A model generated the notes under the pieces. The model was given only the letters and a program-made list of their open reading frames with translations. It searched no databases and was not told the DNA's origin. A stretch of DNA of 64,000 bases from GCA-2687025 sp964473525. GTDB lineage: Bacteria; Poribacteria; WGA-4E; GCA-2687025. Shown piece by piece: positions 8,368-16,596 of the stretch (position 1 is the stretch's first letter; each line of letters begins with the position of its first letter). The stretch spans positions 186,001 through 250,000 of the forward strand of contig CAYYPK010000003.1 of assembly GCA_964473525.1 (NCBI GenBank), in the 5' to 3' direction. The position numbers and the translations under genes are program-made.

Positions 8368-10039
8368 TACGCGGCGCGGCATGGCGCTGGTCGCTGCCAT
8401 GGTCGCCACGATGGGCGCCTGCGCGTGGCTTGCCCGGGCGCAGACGTTCGAGGACATCACCGTCGCCGCTGGCATCGACTTCGTGTCGACGGACGGCGCA
8501 AGCGGCAGGCATCTGTTCCCCGAGTTCCTGGGCCGTGGGGTCGCGTTGTTTGACTACGACGGCGATAGTGACCTCGACATCTACCTGCCGAACGGCCGCA
8601 GCCTCGTGGACGCTGACGCCCACGCTCCAGCGAACGCGCTCTACCGCAACGACGGTGACGGGACGTTCACCGACGTGACATCCGACGCGGGCGTGGGGCA
8701 CACGGGCTACGGGCTCGGCTGCGCGGTTGGTGATGTGGACAACGATGGATGGCCCGACCTGTTCGTGACCAACCTTGGGCTCAACGTCCTCTATCGCAAC
8801 CTGGGGAGCGGGGCGTTTGAGGATGTCACGGACGCCGCCGGCGTGGCCGCTCCCGGCTTCAACACAAGCTGCGCGTTCGCCGACCTGGACGGCGACGGCT
8901 GGCTGGACCTCTACATCGCCCGGTACGCCGAATACGATGTCGCCCAGGACGTGCCGTGCGTCCGAGACGGCATCGGCGTGTACTGCCACCCGGATACCTA
9001 TCCAGGCGGCAGCGATGTACTCCTCCGCAACCAGGGCGACGGCACGTTCGATGATGTCAGCGACGCCGCCGGCATCGTGGCTCTTCCGAGAAGCCATGGG
9101 CTGGGAGTCGTGGTAGGTGACGTGGACGACGACGGCGACCAAGACATCTACGTCGCCAACGACCTCGACCCCAACTACCTCCTCCTGAACGACGGGACGG
9201 GCGGCTTTCTGGACGGCGCCATGCTCGCCGGCGTCGCCGTCAGCGCGGTTGGCAAGGAGGAGGCGGGGATGGGCGTCGCGATGGCGGACCACGACAACGA
9301 CGGTGACCTCGACATCTCCGTCACCAATTTCCAGTCCGAGACCTACTCGCTGTACCGCAACGACGGCGGCGCGATGTTCACGGACATCACGTCGCTCTCT
9401 CGGGTGGGCGAGGCGACGTATGCCCCGCTTGGCTGGGGTGTGGGCTTCCAGGACTTCGACAACGACGGCTGGCGTGACCTGTTCTTCGCGAACGGCCACA
9501 CGCAGGACCACATAGCCACGTTCGAGCCAGAAGTGACATACGCCCAGCCGGCCCTGTTGCTCACCAACGCCCACGATGGGACGTATCGAGACCATAGTCC
9601 GCGCGCGGGCGAGGCGTTTGAGAAGCTCTACTCCGGCCGCGGCGCTGCGTTCGGCGATCTGGACGGGGATGGCGACCTCGACATCGTGCTGACGACCCGC
9701 AACGGCTCGCCTCGCCTCCTCCGCAACGCCGGGGAGCCCGAGCAGGCTTGGACGCGCGTGGTGTTGCGTGGCGCCGACGGTCGTAGCGACGGGTACGGCG
9801 CCCGCGTGGAAGTGCTGGCGGGGGGCCGCCGTCAGGTCGGGCACGTGACCGGCGGCGGTAGCTTCCTGTCCCAGAGCGACACGGCGCTGCACTTTGGCCT
9901 TGGCGCCGCCACGCAGGTAGACACGCTGACAGTGCGATGGCCAACGGGCGTGACGGAGACGTTCCACGAGCTTCCCGCGCGCGTGTCGCTCAGGGTCGTT
10001 CAGGCGGCGGGCGTCACTGTTGGCGGGCGGCGCCAGTAG
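8339..10039 (+). CDS. Exported FG-GAP/VCBS repeat protein with ASPIC/UnbV domain
   Basis: A 566-residue CRTAC1-like protein. After a signal peptide (cleavage near ARAQ) come seven calcium-loop repeats of the integrin-like FG-GAP/VCBS type, for example DYDGDSDLDIYLPN, DVDNDGWPDLFVTN, DLDGDGWLDLYIAR and DLDGDGDLDIVLTT. The C-terminal 70 residues are an ASPIC/UnbV domain (GYGARVEVLAGG, then VDTLTVRWPTG). Such proteins are extracellular and calcium-binding, with no known reaction. The ATG at 8339 lies inside the TPR gene, with GAAGAG a few bases upstream. A 647-residue antisense frame over it is a codon-composition shadow. Confidence 0.85.
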   Translation: MRFSVRSGSDTRRGMALVAAMVATMGACAWLARAQTFEDITVAAGIDFVSTDGASGRHLFPEFLGRGVALFDYDGDSDLDIYLPNGRSLVDADAHAPANALYRNDGDGTFTDVTSDAGVGHTGYGLGCAVGDVDNDGWPDLFVTNLGLNVLYRNLGSGAFEDVTDAAGVAAPGFNTSCAFADLDGDGWLDLYIARYAEYDVAQDVPCVRDGIGVYCHPDTYPGGSDVLLRNQGDGTFDDVSDAAGIVALPRSHGLGVVVGDVDDDGDQDIYVANDLDPNYLLLNDGTGGFLDGAMLAGVAVSAVGKEEAGMGVAMADHDNDGDLDISVTNFQSETYSLYRNDGGAMFTDITSLSRVGEATYAPLGWGVGFQDFDNDGWRDLFFANGHTQDHIATFEPEVTYAQPALLLTNAHDGTYRDHSPRAGEAFEKLYSGRGAAFGDLDGDGDLDIVLTTRNGSPRLLRNAGEPEQAWTRVVLRGADGRSDGYGARVEVLAGGRRQVGHVTGGGSFLSQSDTALHFGLGAATQVDTLTVRWPTGVTETFHELPARVSLRVVQAAGVTVGGRRQ

Positions 10040-10040
10040 G

Positions 10041-11258
10041 TCACGGCGTGAGGAAGATGTCGCCATCTCCTGGCGGGACGACGTGCGCGCGACTGCGGGC
10101 GCCAGTCGCCCGACTGAGGCGGTCGCTGTCGAACTCAACCGTCACCGGCGTTCCTCCCATGGGATTGTAGATCGCTGTCCCTCGGGTGAAGTTCCGTCGA
10201 TATGCTCCGCGTTCGCCCTCGACGGCTTCGCCGGTGGGTTGACCTAGCTCCTTTTCCCAGAAGGCGTACCAGTCGTGCAGGTGGTCGGGCGTCGGCAGCG
10301 GGTTAGGGTCCGAGAACAGGCAGTACCCGTCCGACAGTGTCAGAGCCAGTGTCGTCGTGGCCCGCATGAGACTCAGGTCGGCGCGCGACTCGTGGAACCA
10401 GGTCTCAAGGCAGTTGACGCGCGGCTGTCGTAGGTATGTCTCCGCCCACGTCAGCGTGGTCGTGATGCGCCGCCAGTCCTCGGGCGTCTCCGATCGGTAT
10501 GCCTCCATGAAGAGGCCGTTCACGTATGGCGCCGACTCCGGCACCTCGCGGTCGTTTGAGTTGACGATGATGAGCGCGTCCGGCCCGATCGCCTGACGAA
10601 CGGCGCGCAGGAGCGCCAGCCTGTCCGCGTCGTCGTCCCACCAGTCGAGCAGCACGCCATCCACCACGCCCGTGGCCACGGCAGCCTGCGCTCGCGACGC
10701 CACGTGCGCCCGGTACTCCGGGTCGCCGAACGCCAGCAGGTTGTATCCGCCCTCCTCCCACCCGGCGATGGGCTCCCCGTCCTCGTCGCGCAACCACCAG
10801 CGACTGTCATCTGGCAGGAACGAGCGATGCGCGTCGCGGTATCTGATTTCCGCGATGAGGACGATGTTCGGATTTCGCGCCAGCAGCCGATGGCGCAGTT
10901 TACCGGCAGAGGCCAGGCTCTCCGCGGTGAAGCCCGTGGCCACTCCCGGCGTGAAGTACTCCCAGGCCAGGCCGAAGAACCACGGAGATCCCCACACAAG
11001 ATCGTGGCGCGCGACGGTCGTCCACGGATCCTCGTCGGGCACGTTGTCAGCGGCGTTCCATGCCTGGAAGACGGATGGGTACTGCCGCGCCGCCAGCCGA
11101 TCTCCGACCGTGAGGGGTTCTGACATCGTCTGCTCCGACGCCGACGTGAGGGAAGCTTCGCGCGCGGAAGCCAGCGCCGACCCCATGCTGAGGAGGAGCG
11201 CGCCGACGCCAATGAGAGCGCGCATTCTGCTACTGAGGCGTCGTGGTATGGCTCGCAT
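10041..11258 (-). CDS. Exported putative glycoside-hydrolase-like TIM-barrel protein
   Basis: A 405-residue protein with a signal peptide (MRALIGVGALLLSMGSALA region). Segments LIAEIRYRDAH, VDGVLLDWWDDDADR, ALIIVNSNDREV and VNGLFMEAYRSETPEDW look like the strand ends of a TIM barrel and resemble the hypothetical glycosyl hydrolase GHL15 group. The Asp pair in DWWDDD and the Glu in FMEAYRS are candidate acid residues. This family match is from memory of motifs and is moderate. GGAGA sits seven bases before the ATG at 11258. The stop nearly abuts the stop of the convergent UnbV gene, with no room for a terminator. Confidence 0.55.
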   Translation of the reverse strand: MRAIPRRLSSRMRALIGVGALLLSMGSALASAREASLTSASEQTMSEPLTVGDRLAARQYPSVFQAWNAADNVPDEDPWTTVARHDLVWGSPWFFGLAWEYFTPGVATGFTAESLASAGKLRHRLLARNPNIVLIAEIRYRDAHRSFLPDDSRWWLRDEDGEPIAGWEEGGYNLLAFGDPEYRAHVASRAQAAVATGVVDGVLLDWWDDDADRLALLRAVRQAIGPDALIIVNSNDREVPESAPYVNGLFMEAYRSETPEDWRRITTTLTWAETYLRQPRVNCLETWFHESRADLSLMRATTTLALTLSDGYCLFSDPNPLPTPDHLHDWYAFWEKELGQPTGEAVEGERGAYRRNFTRGTAIYNPMGGTPVTVEFDSDRLSRATGARSRAHVVPPGDGDIFLTP

Positions 11259-11271
11259 TCCGGTCTCCAGC

Positions 11272-11304
11272 GCAAACGGGCAGGCCTGAGGCCTGCCCGT
11301 TCGC
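11272..11304 (-). terminator. 15-bp hairpin downstream of the RRM gene
   Basis: Bases 11272-11286 pair with 11290-11304 around a 3-base loop, with one G-T pair. It lies 23 bases past the stop of the minus-strand RNA-binding protein gene and just before the ribosome site of the next minus-strand gene. Confidence 0.65.
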
Positions 11305-11326
11305 AAGTCGTGTGCTGGGTCGCTGT

Positions 11327-11644
11327 TTACCAGCGGTCCCCGCCGCCACGGTAGCCGCCGCCACCGCCGCCGCCGCCACGGTAGCCGCCGCCACCGCCGC
11401 CGCCGCCGCGCGCCGGACGCGGGTTCGCGACATCCACGCGGATCTCGCGGCCGTCCAGCTCGACGCCGTTGAGGTTCTCGATGGCCTGGGTCGCGGAATC
11501 GTCGGCTGCGTATTCCACGAAGCCGAAGCCCTTGCCCTCGATGACCGTGACGTCCAGTACTTCGCCGTATTCCTCGAATACGCTGGCGAGACCGTCCGAC
11601 GTGGTCTGGTAGTTCAGATTGCCGACGTAAAGGCGCTTGCCCAT
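11327..11644 (-). CDS. Glycine-rich RRM RNA-binding protein
   Basis: A 105-residue single-RRM protein like the cold-inducible RNA-binding proteins of cyanobacteria and other bacteria. RNP2 is LYVGNL (residues 4-9) and RNP1 is GKGFGFVEY near 38-46; the RRM ends near residue 78. The tail is almost pure glycine with two copies of GGGGGGGGYR encoded by an exact 30-bp tandem repeat. It probably binds single-stranded RNA and may act as an RNA chaperone. GGAGA nine bases upstream supports the ATG at 11644; the frame continues upstream without homology. The hairpin at 11272-11304 ends the transcript. Confidence 0.88.
   Translation of the reverse strand: MGKRLYVGNLNYQTTSDGLASVFEEYGEVLDVTVIEGKGFGFVEYAADDSATQAIENLNGVELDGREIRVDVANPRPARGGGGGGGGYRGGGGGGGGYRGGGDRW
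11341..11400 (-). repeat. Exact 30-bp tandem repeat in the Gly-rich tail
   Basis: Two identical 30-base units, 11341-11370 and 11371-11400, encode the duplicated ten-residue glycine/YR segment. Copy number could vary by slippage without breaking the frame, because the unit is a multiple of three. Confidence 0.9.
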
Positions 11645-12453
11645 CGTGCCGTATCTCCGTTCGCGTAACAGATTCGATCGCGGATCGACCCGACAGTCGG
11701 GCAGAGCCGCTGCTTCCATGACCACACAGCTTGTATGTGGCTCATCGATTGAGAACAGAAGGACAGGAGCGCCGGTCGGTATGTGGGAGCCGTGGGGGAA
11801 AAGCGAGTTCAGAGCCGAGACAGGCGGGAGTGGACCCTACCGTAGGGAAGGACCGATCCGTCGGTCGCGTCGCGGAGATCATCGCTCTTGCCGATCCGGA
11901 ACCGAAACACCGTATCGTCGCACAGACACTTCTGTTCGCTCCCAACGAAGCGGATCCACCAGCGCTCACGGTGAGTCGCCGAGGTCCACCCATGTGAACG
12001 AACACTCGTTCACCGCCATAGTGCCACGGAAGCAGGCCCATGTCCAGTTTTGTTGTCCTGGGGTGGTCTCTACACGTGGTGGCGCCGTTCCCAGCGATCC
12101 CCGGGTACCTGTGATTCTGAGAAGCGTAGACGAGCGATGCCGTCAGGCATCAACAGGCGAACGGAAGACCCCCGGGGTCTCACGCTCCCGCGAGATTCTG
12201 CGCTGCGCTCAGAGTAACAGGCGGGCCGCGGCCGCGCTCGCCATTGCCATCGGCTGTAGACGACCCCTGCTCCTGGGTGCTCCGTGGAATGGGCGGCATG
12301 GAGGCCCAACGGCGCTGCCCCTCGCTCGCATGGCGCGCGAATCACGGTTGTGTTATATTAGCTTGTAGAGCAAGATGTGGTAAGCGTGACGTGTCACAGT
12401 CGGGGCTGGGTGTGCGGGCGGCGTGCCGTGGCAGGCTGCCAGGGGGCAAGACG
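11645..12453. other. Intergenic region, about 800 bases, no gene
   Basis: Open frames here have unnatural composition and no family signature. The stretch holds the inverted-repeat element at 12107-12221 and an AT-rich spot (TTGTGTTATATT near 12347) that may belong to the promoter of the patatin gene. The part from 11730 to 12100 shows nothing I can name. Confidence 0.5.
12107..12221. repeat. Intergenic inverted-repeat element (REP/MITE-like)
   Basis: The left end reads CCTGTGATTCTGAGAAGCG and the right end, on the other strand, CCTGTTACTCTGAGCGCAGC, so the ends are imperfect inverted repeats about 115 bases apart. The right end continues into GCAGAATCTC, the widespread intergenic motif of the TCTGAGCGNAGCNNAGAATCTC kind. 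Inside are the palindromes GATGCCGTCAGGCATC (12137-12152) and AGACCCCCGGGGTCT (12166-12180). It has no gene and is probably a dispersed non-coding repeat. Confidence 0.6.
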
Positions 12454-13674
12454 GTGCAGTACGACATGGTGCTGGAGGGCGGAGGGGCGAAGGGCGTCGC
12501 GTTCATCGGGGCGTTGGAGGCGATGGAGGCGCGCGAGGCGACGGCGCGACGTGTGATCGGCACGTCCGCGGGAGCCATCACTGCGGCGCTGATCGCCGCC
12601 GGCTTCGACTCCGCCGAGATGAAGACGGCGATGGAGAACATGCCCGGCGGCGAACCGGGCAACCCATTCGACCAATTCCTCGACACGCCCGAGGAGTTCG
12701 ACGAGGACACCGTCGACAACTCCTTCTTGGGCGAGTTGTTCGACAAGGCGGTGCCGCAACCGGAAGCGGACGCGGGCGACTCACCGTGGCGGCGTGGTCT
12801 CTCGGCCGTGGCGGGCATCGCGTCGGATGCCGTAACCGACAAGCTGCATGACGAGTTCGCATCGAATGACAGGTACGGCGGCCTCTACCGGAACGTGTTC
12901 TCTCTCCTGGAGCGCGGAGGCCTCTACGAGGGCGCGGTCTTCGTGAAGTGGCTCTCGGGCTGGTTGGAGACCAAGCAGACGGGGATGAGCAGATACCACC
13001 TGCGCAGGTTCAACTACTGGCTGGGCCAGCAAGACGAGAACCCAGTGGCGGAGATCAACCTCCTCGTCACGAACGTCACGAAGCGTCGCTCGCTCGTGCT
13101 GAACCACCGGACGGCGCCACGCGTGCCGTTGGTCGATGCCGTGCGCATGTCGATGAGCTTCCCCTTCGCGTGGCAGGAGTGCATCTGGGAGGACCGTTGG
13201 GGCAAGTACGTCGATGTCCTCGAGGACGGGAGTGAGGTGGAGATTGATGTCACTGGGGACACGATCATCGACGGCGGCGTGCTGTCCAACTTCCCGCTCT
13301 ACCTGCTGACCGACTCGACGCCCAGAGTGCTGGGCATCATGGACCGCACGGCCGACGACTGTGAGCCGCTCGGACTCCTTATAGACGAGCAGCTACCGGT
13401 GGGCGGCGACCCCGACGAAGGGGAGCCCTCGACGAGCCTGCGCGGAGAGTTGGGCGACCGCATGTTCGGGCGCATTGGGAACCTGGTCGACACGATGGGC
13501 GCCAGCCGGGACGGCGCGGCGATGCGCGAACACGAGGACTATATCTGCCACCTGCCCGCGAAGGGCTACGGCACGCTCGATTTCGGCATGAGCGACCAGA
13601 AGAAGCGGGCCATGATCGACAGCGCGCGCGACGCTACGGAGCAACACTTGGCCGCCCGTGAAGGGTCTGTGTGA
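12454..13674 (+). CDS. Patatin-like phospholipase
   Basis: A 406-residue lipid acyl hydrolase of the patatin/RssA family. The oxyanion-hole loop GGGAKG is at residues 9-14, the nucleophile elbow GTSAG at 36-40 (Ser 38), and the catalytic Asp is in IIDGGVLSNFP near 272, so the Ser-Asp dyad is intact. No signal peptide is seen, so it is probably cytoplasmic or secreted by another route. A large insertion between the two halves of the dyad includes SGWLETKQTG. The GTG at 12454 has AGGGGGC upstream and starts two residues before the family core; the longer upstream frame has no homology. It faces the IolE-like gene. Confidence 0.85.
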   Translation: MQYDMVLEGGGAKGVAFIGALEAMEAREATARRVIGTSAGAITAALIAAGFDSAEMKTAMENMPGGEPGNPFDQFLDTPEEFDEDTVDNSFLGELFDKAVPQPEADAGDSPWRRGLSAVAGIASDAVTDKLHDEFASNDRYGGLYRNVFSLLERGGLYEGAVFVKWLSGWLETKQTGMSRYHLRRFNYWLGQQDENPVAEINLLVTNVTKRRSLVLNHRTAPRVPLVDAVRMSMSFPFAWQECIWEDRWGKYVDVLEDGSEVEIDVTGDTIIDGGVLSNFPLYLLTDSTPRVLGIMDRTADDCEPLGLLIDEQLPVGGDPDEGEPSTSLRGELGDRMFGRIGNLVDTMGASRDGAAMREHEDYICHLPAKGYGTLDFGMSDQKKRAMIDSARDATEQHLAAREGSV

Positions 13675-13675
13675 T

Positions 13676-13706
13676 GGCGTCGGCCGCTAGATCAGAGGCC
13701 GATGCC
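13676..13706. terminator. Hairpin between convergent genes
   Basis: GGCGTCGGCC (13676-13685) pairs with GGCCGATGCC (13697-13706), a 10-bp stem with one G-T pair. It overlaps the last codons of the minus-strand gene and could end transcription from either side. Confidence 0.4.
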
Positions 13707-14627
13707 GTGTAGGTAGGCCCGGTTGCGGGCGGCGCTCTCTCTGGGGTCGCCCATGCCGGGCAGCACGTCCTGCTCTACGCACAGCCAGCCCTCGTAGTTG
13801 TCGCGCATCCACGCGGTGACGGCGGGGAAGTCCACGATGCCCTGACCCAGCTCGCAGAAGACTCCCTCGCCGACGGCTCTGAAGTAGTCCCACTCCTCGG
13901 CGCGGCTGCGGCGGGCGATGCCCGCGTCGCAGTCCTTGAAGTGCATGTACCACACGCGGTCGGCGAACCGACGCAGCCCAGCCGTGACCTCCTCGCCCGT
14001 TTCCGCCTGACTGGCGAATGCATAGTGGCCTGTGTCGAACACCAGGCCCAGCAGAGCGTCGTCGGTGCGGTCCATTAGCCGCGCGATTTCGTCTGGTGTC
14101 TCCACGTAGCCGGCGCAATGGTGATGGAACACGGAGCGCAGACCGGTCTCGCCCAGCACGGCCCGCGCGACCTGCTCGGTACCTTCCGCGAAGACCGCCA
14201 TGTCGGCGTCCGAGAGCGACATGGCCGGCGAAATGCGCCCAGCGTGCCTGGTGCGTGTCGGCTCGGAGCCGTTGTCGCCGGCAAGCACGATGTAGGGCGC
14301 GCGCTCCTGGCACAGGCTCTCGGCCGCGGCCGATATGAGGCGCGCCGTCGTGACGGCTTGCTCGACGCCGGCGGCGTGGGCGCGTCTATCGCGGAACTTG
14401 ACCGGCACGAAGGCTCCCAGCATGGCGAGCCCGCGACTGCGGAGCTCATGGCCCAGGTCGTCGACATCCGTGGGCATGAATCCCCAGTCGCCCAGCTCAG
14501 TACCGGCATACCCCGAGTCGCGCAGTTCGTCGAGCATGCGCGTGTAGGGGATCGCCTCCTGCTCGACGCCCTCGAACTCGAGCGTTCCCCAAGAGCACGG
14601 GGCGTTTCCAACTCCGATCAGTGGCAC
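13692..14627 (-). CDS. IolE-like sugar isomerase/inosose dehydratase
   Basis: A 311-residue xylose-isomerase-like TIM-barrel protein. The N-terminal GNAPCSWG is typical of inosose (2-keto-myo-inositol) dehydratases of the IolE type. Metal-site segments follow: the SVFHHHCAGYVET block, VFDTGHYAF, MHFKDCD and the late EQDVLPG. Family members bind a divalent metal and isomerise, epimerise or dehydrate sugars or inositols. The exact substrate cannot be told. Gfo/Idh oxidoreductases elsewhere in the window would be natural partners, but none is adjacent. The next upstream gene on the strand is the CinA-like gene. Confidence 0.75.
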   Translation of the reverse strand: MPLIGVGNAPCSWGTLEFEGVEQEAIPYTRMLDELRDSGYAGTELGDWGFMPTDVDDLGHELRSRGLAMLGAFVPVKFRDRRAHAAGVEQAVTTARLISAAAESLCQERAPYIVLAGDNGSEPTRTRHAGRISPAMSLSDADMAVFAEGTEQVARAVLGETGLRSVFHHHCAGYVETPDEIARLMDRTDDALLGLVFDTGHYAFASQAETGEEVTAGLRRFADRVWYMHFKDCDAGIARRSRAEEWDYFRAVGEGVFCELGQGIVDFPAVTAWMRDNYEGWLCVEQDVLPGMGDPRESAARNRAYLHGIGL

Positions 14628-14696
14628 GTCTCAGACCCTTCTCACGGCGCGTTGGCTTGCTCGACGGCGCGCGCCCGGCGCGATTCGGGCGCCGGT

Positions 14697-15518
14697 TCAC
14701 GCCTGGTCGTCGTACTCTGGATGCGGCTCGTACGTATGGTCATCCTCAGCCAGCCGGACGCCGAAGTCCTCCAGGACGCGGTCGAGCATCGCGCTGGCGC
14801 CGGTCTCACCGTCGCCCGTGGCGAGCACGTCGACGGCTAGCCAGCCCTCACGGAGACGTTCGGCGATGCGCGCCTTCACGTACACGCCCGGGAAGGCCTC
14901 CATCGTGGCGTCCATGTACGGCGCCAGCCGCGACTCGGCGCCCACGCTTACGAGGATGCGGCACGCGGCGGACTTCGTGGGACTGAGGCTCGCGAGATAC
15001 TCAGCGACGTGGTCCTTGAACAGCGCCTTCATCTCGCGCGGTGGGCCCGCCAGCGCGATGAAGGTGCAGCCGTTCAGCGATGTCTTGATGCCCGGCGCCC
15101 ATCCAGCCGTGTTGAGGAGCGCCTCAGCGTCGTCGGGAACTGTCGCCATCTGGACCAGGTTGGGCGAGATCTCCTCTCGGGAGCCCAACTCCCGCCGGCG
15201 GACGTAGTCGTCCAGCACGTCCGGGTGCTCGATGAGCTCGCTGCCCGTGAGTTGCGCAAGCGCCGTCGCGGTGACGTCATCCTGCGTCGGGCCCAGGCCT
15301 CCCGTGGCGATGACGAGGTCGACCCCTCTGTCGGCTGACGCGCGCAAGCACTCGAGCATCACGTCAAGTTCATCGTGTATCTTCGTCACGCGGCGGACAT
15401 CGCCGCCCAGTCTCACGACTTCCTGCGCCAGCCAGTGCGTGTTCGTGTCCAGCGTGAGACCGTACACAACTTCGGTGCCGATCGCGTAGAGTTCTACGTT
15501 CAGAGCCTTAGCCGCCAT
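14697..15518 (-). CDS. CinA-type MoaB/Mog-domain protein
   Basis: A 273-residue protein of the COG1058 group (N-terminal domain of competence/damage-inducible protein CinA). AIGTEVVYGLTLDTNTHWLA opens the fold, and ATGGLGPTQDDVT is the conserved nucleotide-binding loop. ALAGPPREMKALF marks the end of the domain. CinA proteins hydrolyse ADP-ribose or NMN; the C-terminal NMN deamidase domain of full-length CinA is absent here, so pyrophosphatase-type activity is the more likely role. A GC-rich stem (14671-14677 with 14686-14692) lies just downstream and may be a terminator. Confidence 0.8.
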   Translation of the reverse strand: MAAKALNVELYAIGTEVVYGLTLDTNTHWLAQEVVRLGGDVRRVTKIHDELDVMLECLRASADRGVDLVIATGGLGPTQDDVTATALAQLTGSELIEHPDVLDDYVRRRELGSREEISPNLVQMATVPDDAEALLNTAGWAPGIKTSLNGCTFIALAGPPREMKALFKDHVAEYLASLSPTKSAACRILVSVGAESRLAPYMDATMEAFPGVYVKARIAERLREGWLAVDVLATGDGETGASAMLDRVLEDFGVRLAEDDHTYEPHPEYDDQA

Positions 15519-15701
15519 ATTGCCCTCGCTGTCCGTGTAACGGGTCGCGTGCGAGTGTACGACAGAGCAAGGGTCAACGACATCGCCCGTGGCGGCGTAT
15601 CTCTGGCGGAGCTACCATCGTGAGTAGCGGCGAGTTCACTTTTTCGATTGATTCTCACTCCTATCCGCATCCCTATAGGCAGACGACACGGAGGGATCGA
15701 G

Positions 15702-16556
15702 ATGGCGGACGACGCAACGATGGTCGCGGGCGCCCTCGGGGGAGACCCGAGGATGTTCAGCGCGCTGGTACGCAAGCATGAGCCGCTGGCGTATTCAACC
15801 GCCTACGCGGTCCTCAGGAACGCCGAGGAAGCGCAGGAGGTCGCGCAGGACGCCTTCGTGACAGCCTACGAGAAGCTCGAATCGCTGGAACGCCCGGAGC
15901 GGTTCGCGTCGTGGCTGCGCACGATTGCGCTCAACGCCGCCAAGATGCGTCGACGCGCCGCGATACGCGCGCGCGCCATGTCGCTCGATGCGCCATTCGA
16001 CGAGATCGACGAGACGACGTTCGCTCCCGGCGTCGCGCGGCCTGAACGGCCGGACGTAGCCGCCGAGCGCAAGGAGTTCGTCGCGTCGGTCGCGAGCGCC
16101 CTTCGTTCGTTGCCGGGCAAATACCGCGTCGCCGCGACGCTCTTCTTCGTCGACGACCTGTCGTATGGAGAGATCAGCGCCTCGCTGAGCGTGCCGGTGT
16201 CTACGGTGCAGAGCCGCTTGCAGCGGGCGCGCGGAATGCTGAGGGAAAGGATACGCAGAATGGTGGAGAAGTTGGCCAAGATACGCAACGTCGCGATGTT
16301 TCCGAACCCACTCGTGGCGGGCAAGCCGGTCAAGGTGACGCTCGAGGTGGACGACCCGGACAGCGTGAAGTCGGCGGTCGTGTACGACCCGAGAGGCGAG
16401 CGGCTGTCGTTCACACGCGTGGACGACGCGACCGAATTCGCGCTCGAAGAGACCGTTCCGTTCGACGCCGCGCCGGGCACGTATTACGGCACCGTCGTCG
16501 TCACGGACAGCGCGGGCGATGTCGACCGGAAGTCGGTGGAGCTTCAGATCTCGTAG
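15702..16556 (+). CDS. ECF sigma factor with C-terminal beta-sandwich-like extension
   Basis: A 284-residue extracytoplasmic-function sigma-70 factor. Region 2 runs over about residues 15-85 (FSALVRKHEPLAYSTAYAVL, EVAQDAFVTAYEKL, RFASWLRTIALNAAKMRR). Region 4 is near 130-185 (ALRSLPGKYRVAATLFFVDD, then LSYGEISASLSVPVSTVQSR). Instead of ending there, about 95 more residues follow that look like an Ig/beta-sandwich domain: VAGKPVKVTLEVDDPDSV, SAVVYDPRGERLSF, APGTYYGTVVVTDSAGD. No anti-sigma gene is adjacent. GGAGGG at 15690-15695 fixes the ATG at 15702. The tail could be a built-in sensor or regulator, but that is a guess. Confidence 0.85.
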   Translation: MADDATMVAGALGGDPRMFSALVRKHEPLAYSTAYAVLRNAEEAQEVAQDAFVTAYEKLESLERPERFASWLRTIALNAAKMRRRAAIRARAMSLDAPFDEIDETTFAPGVARPERPDVAAERKEFVASVASALRSLPGKYRVAATLFFVDDLSYGEISASLSVPVSTVQSRLQRARGMLRERIRRMVEKLAKIRNVAMFPNPLVAGKPVKVTLEVDDPDSVKSAVVYDPRGERLSFTRVDDATEFALEETVPFDAAPGTYYGTVVVTDSAGDVDRKSVELQIS

Positions 16557-16566
16557 GTTCAGTGGC

Positions 16567-16590
16567 AGGGGCGAGCCGCTGCTCGCCCCT
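16567..16590. terminator. Bidirectional hairpin terminator
   Basis: AGGGGCGAGC (16567-16576) and GCTCGCCCCT (16581-16590) form a perfect 10-bp stem with a 4-base loop, between the convergent sigma factor and oxidoreductase genes. Confidence 0.7.
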
Positions 16591-16596
16591 TACGCC

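Noticed and set aside
8195..10138. A 647-residue open frame on the minus strand
   Set aside because: It is exactly antisense to the FG-GAP/UnbV gene. Repeated Asp/Gly codons in GC-rich DNA keep the opposite frame open, and its translation has no family signature or ribosome site.
11341..11400. 30-bp repeats as a CRISPR or minisatellite
   Set aside because: There are only two units with no spacers, and they lie in frame inside the glycine-rich tail of the RRM protein.
12070..12345. Minus-strand 91-residue frame containing SERSAESR
   Set aside because: That peptide is the translation of a common intergenic repeat, so I annotate the repeat and not a protein.
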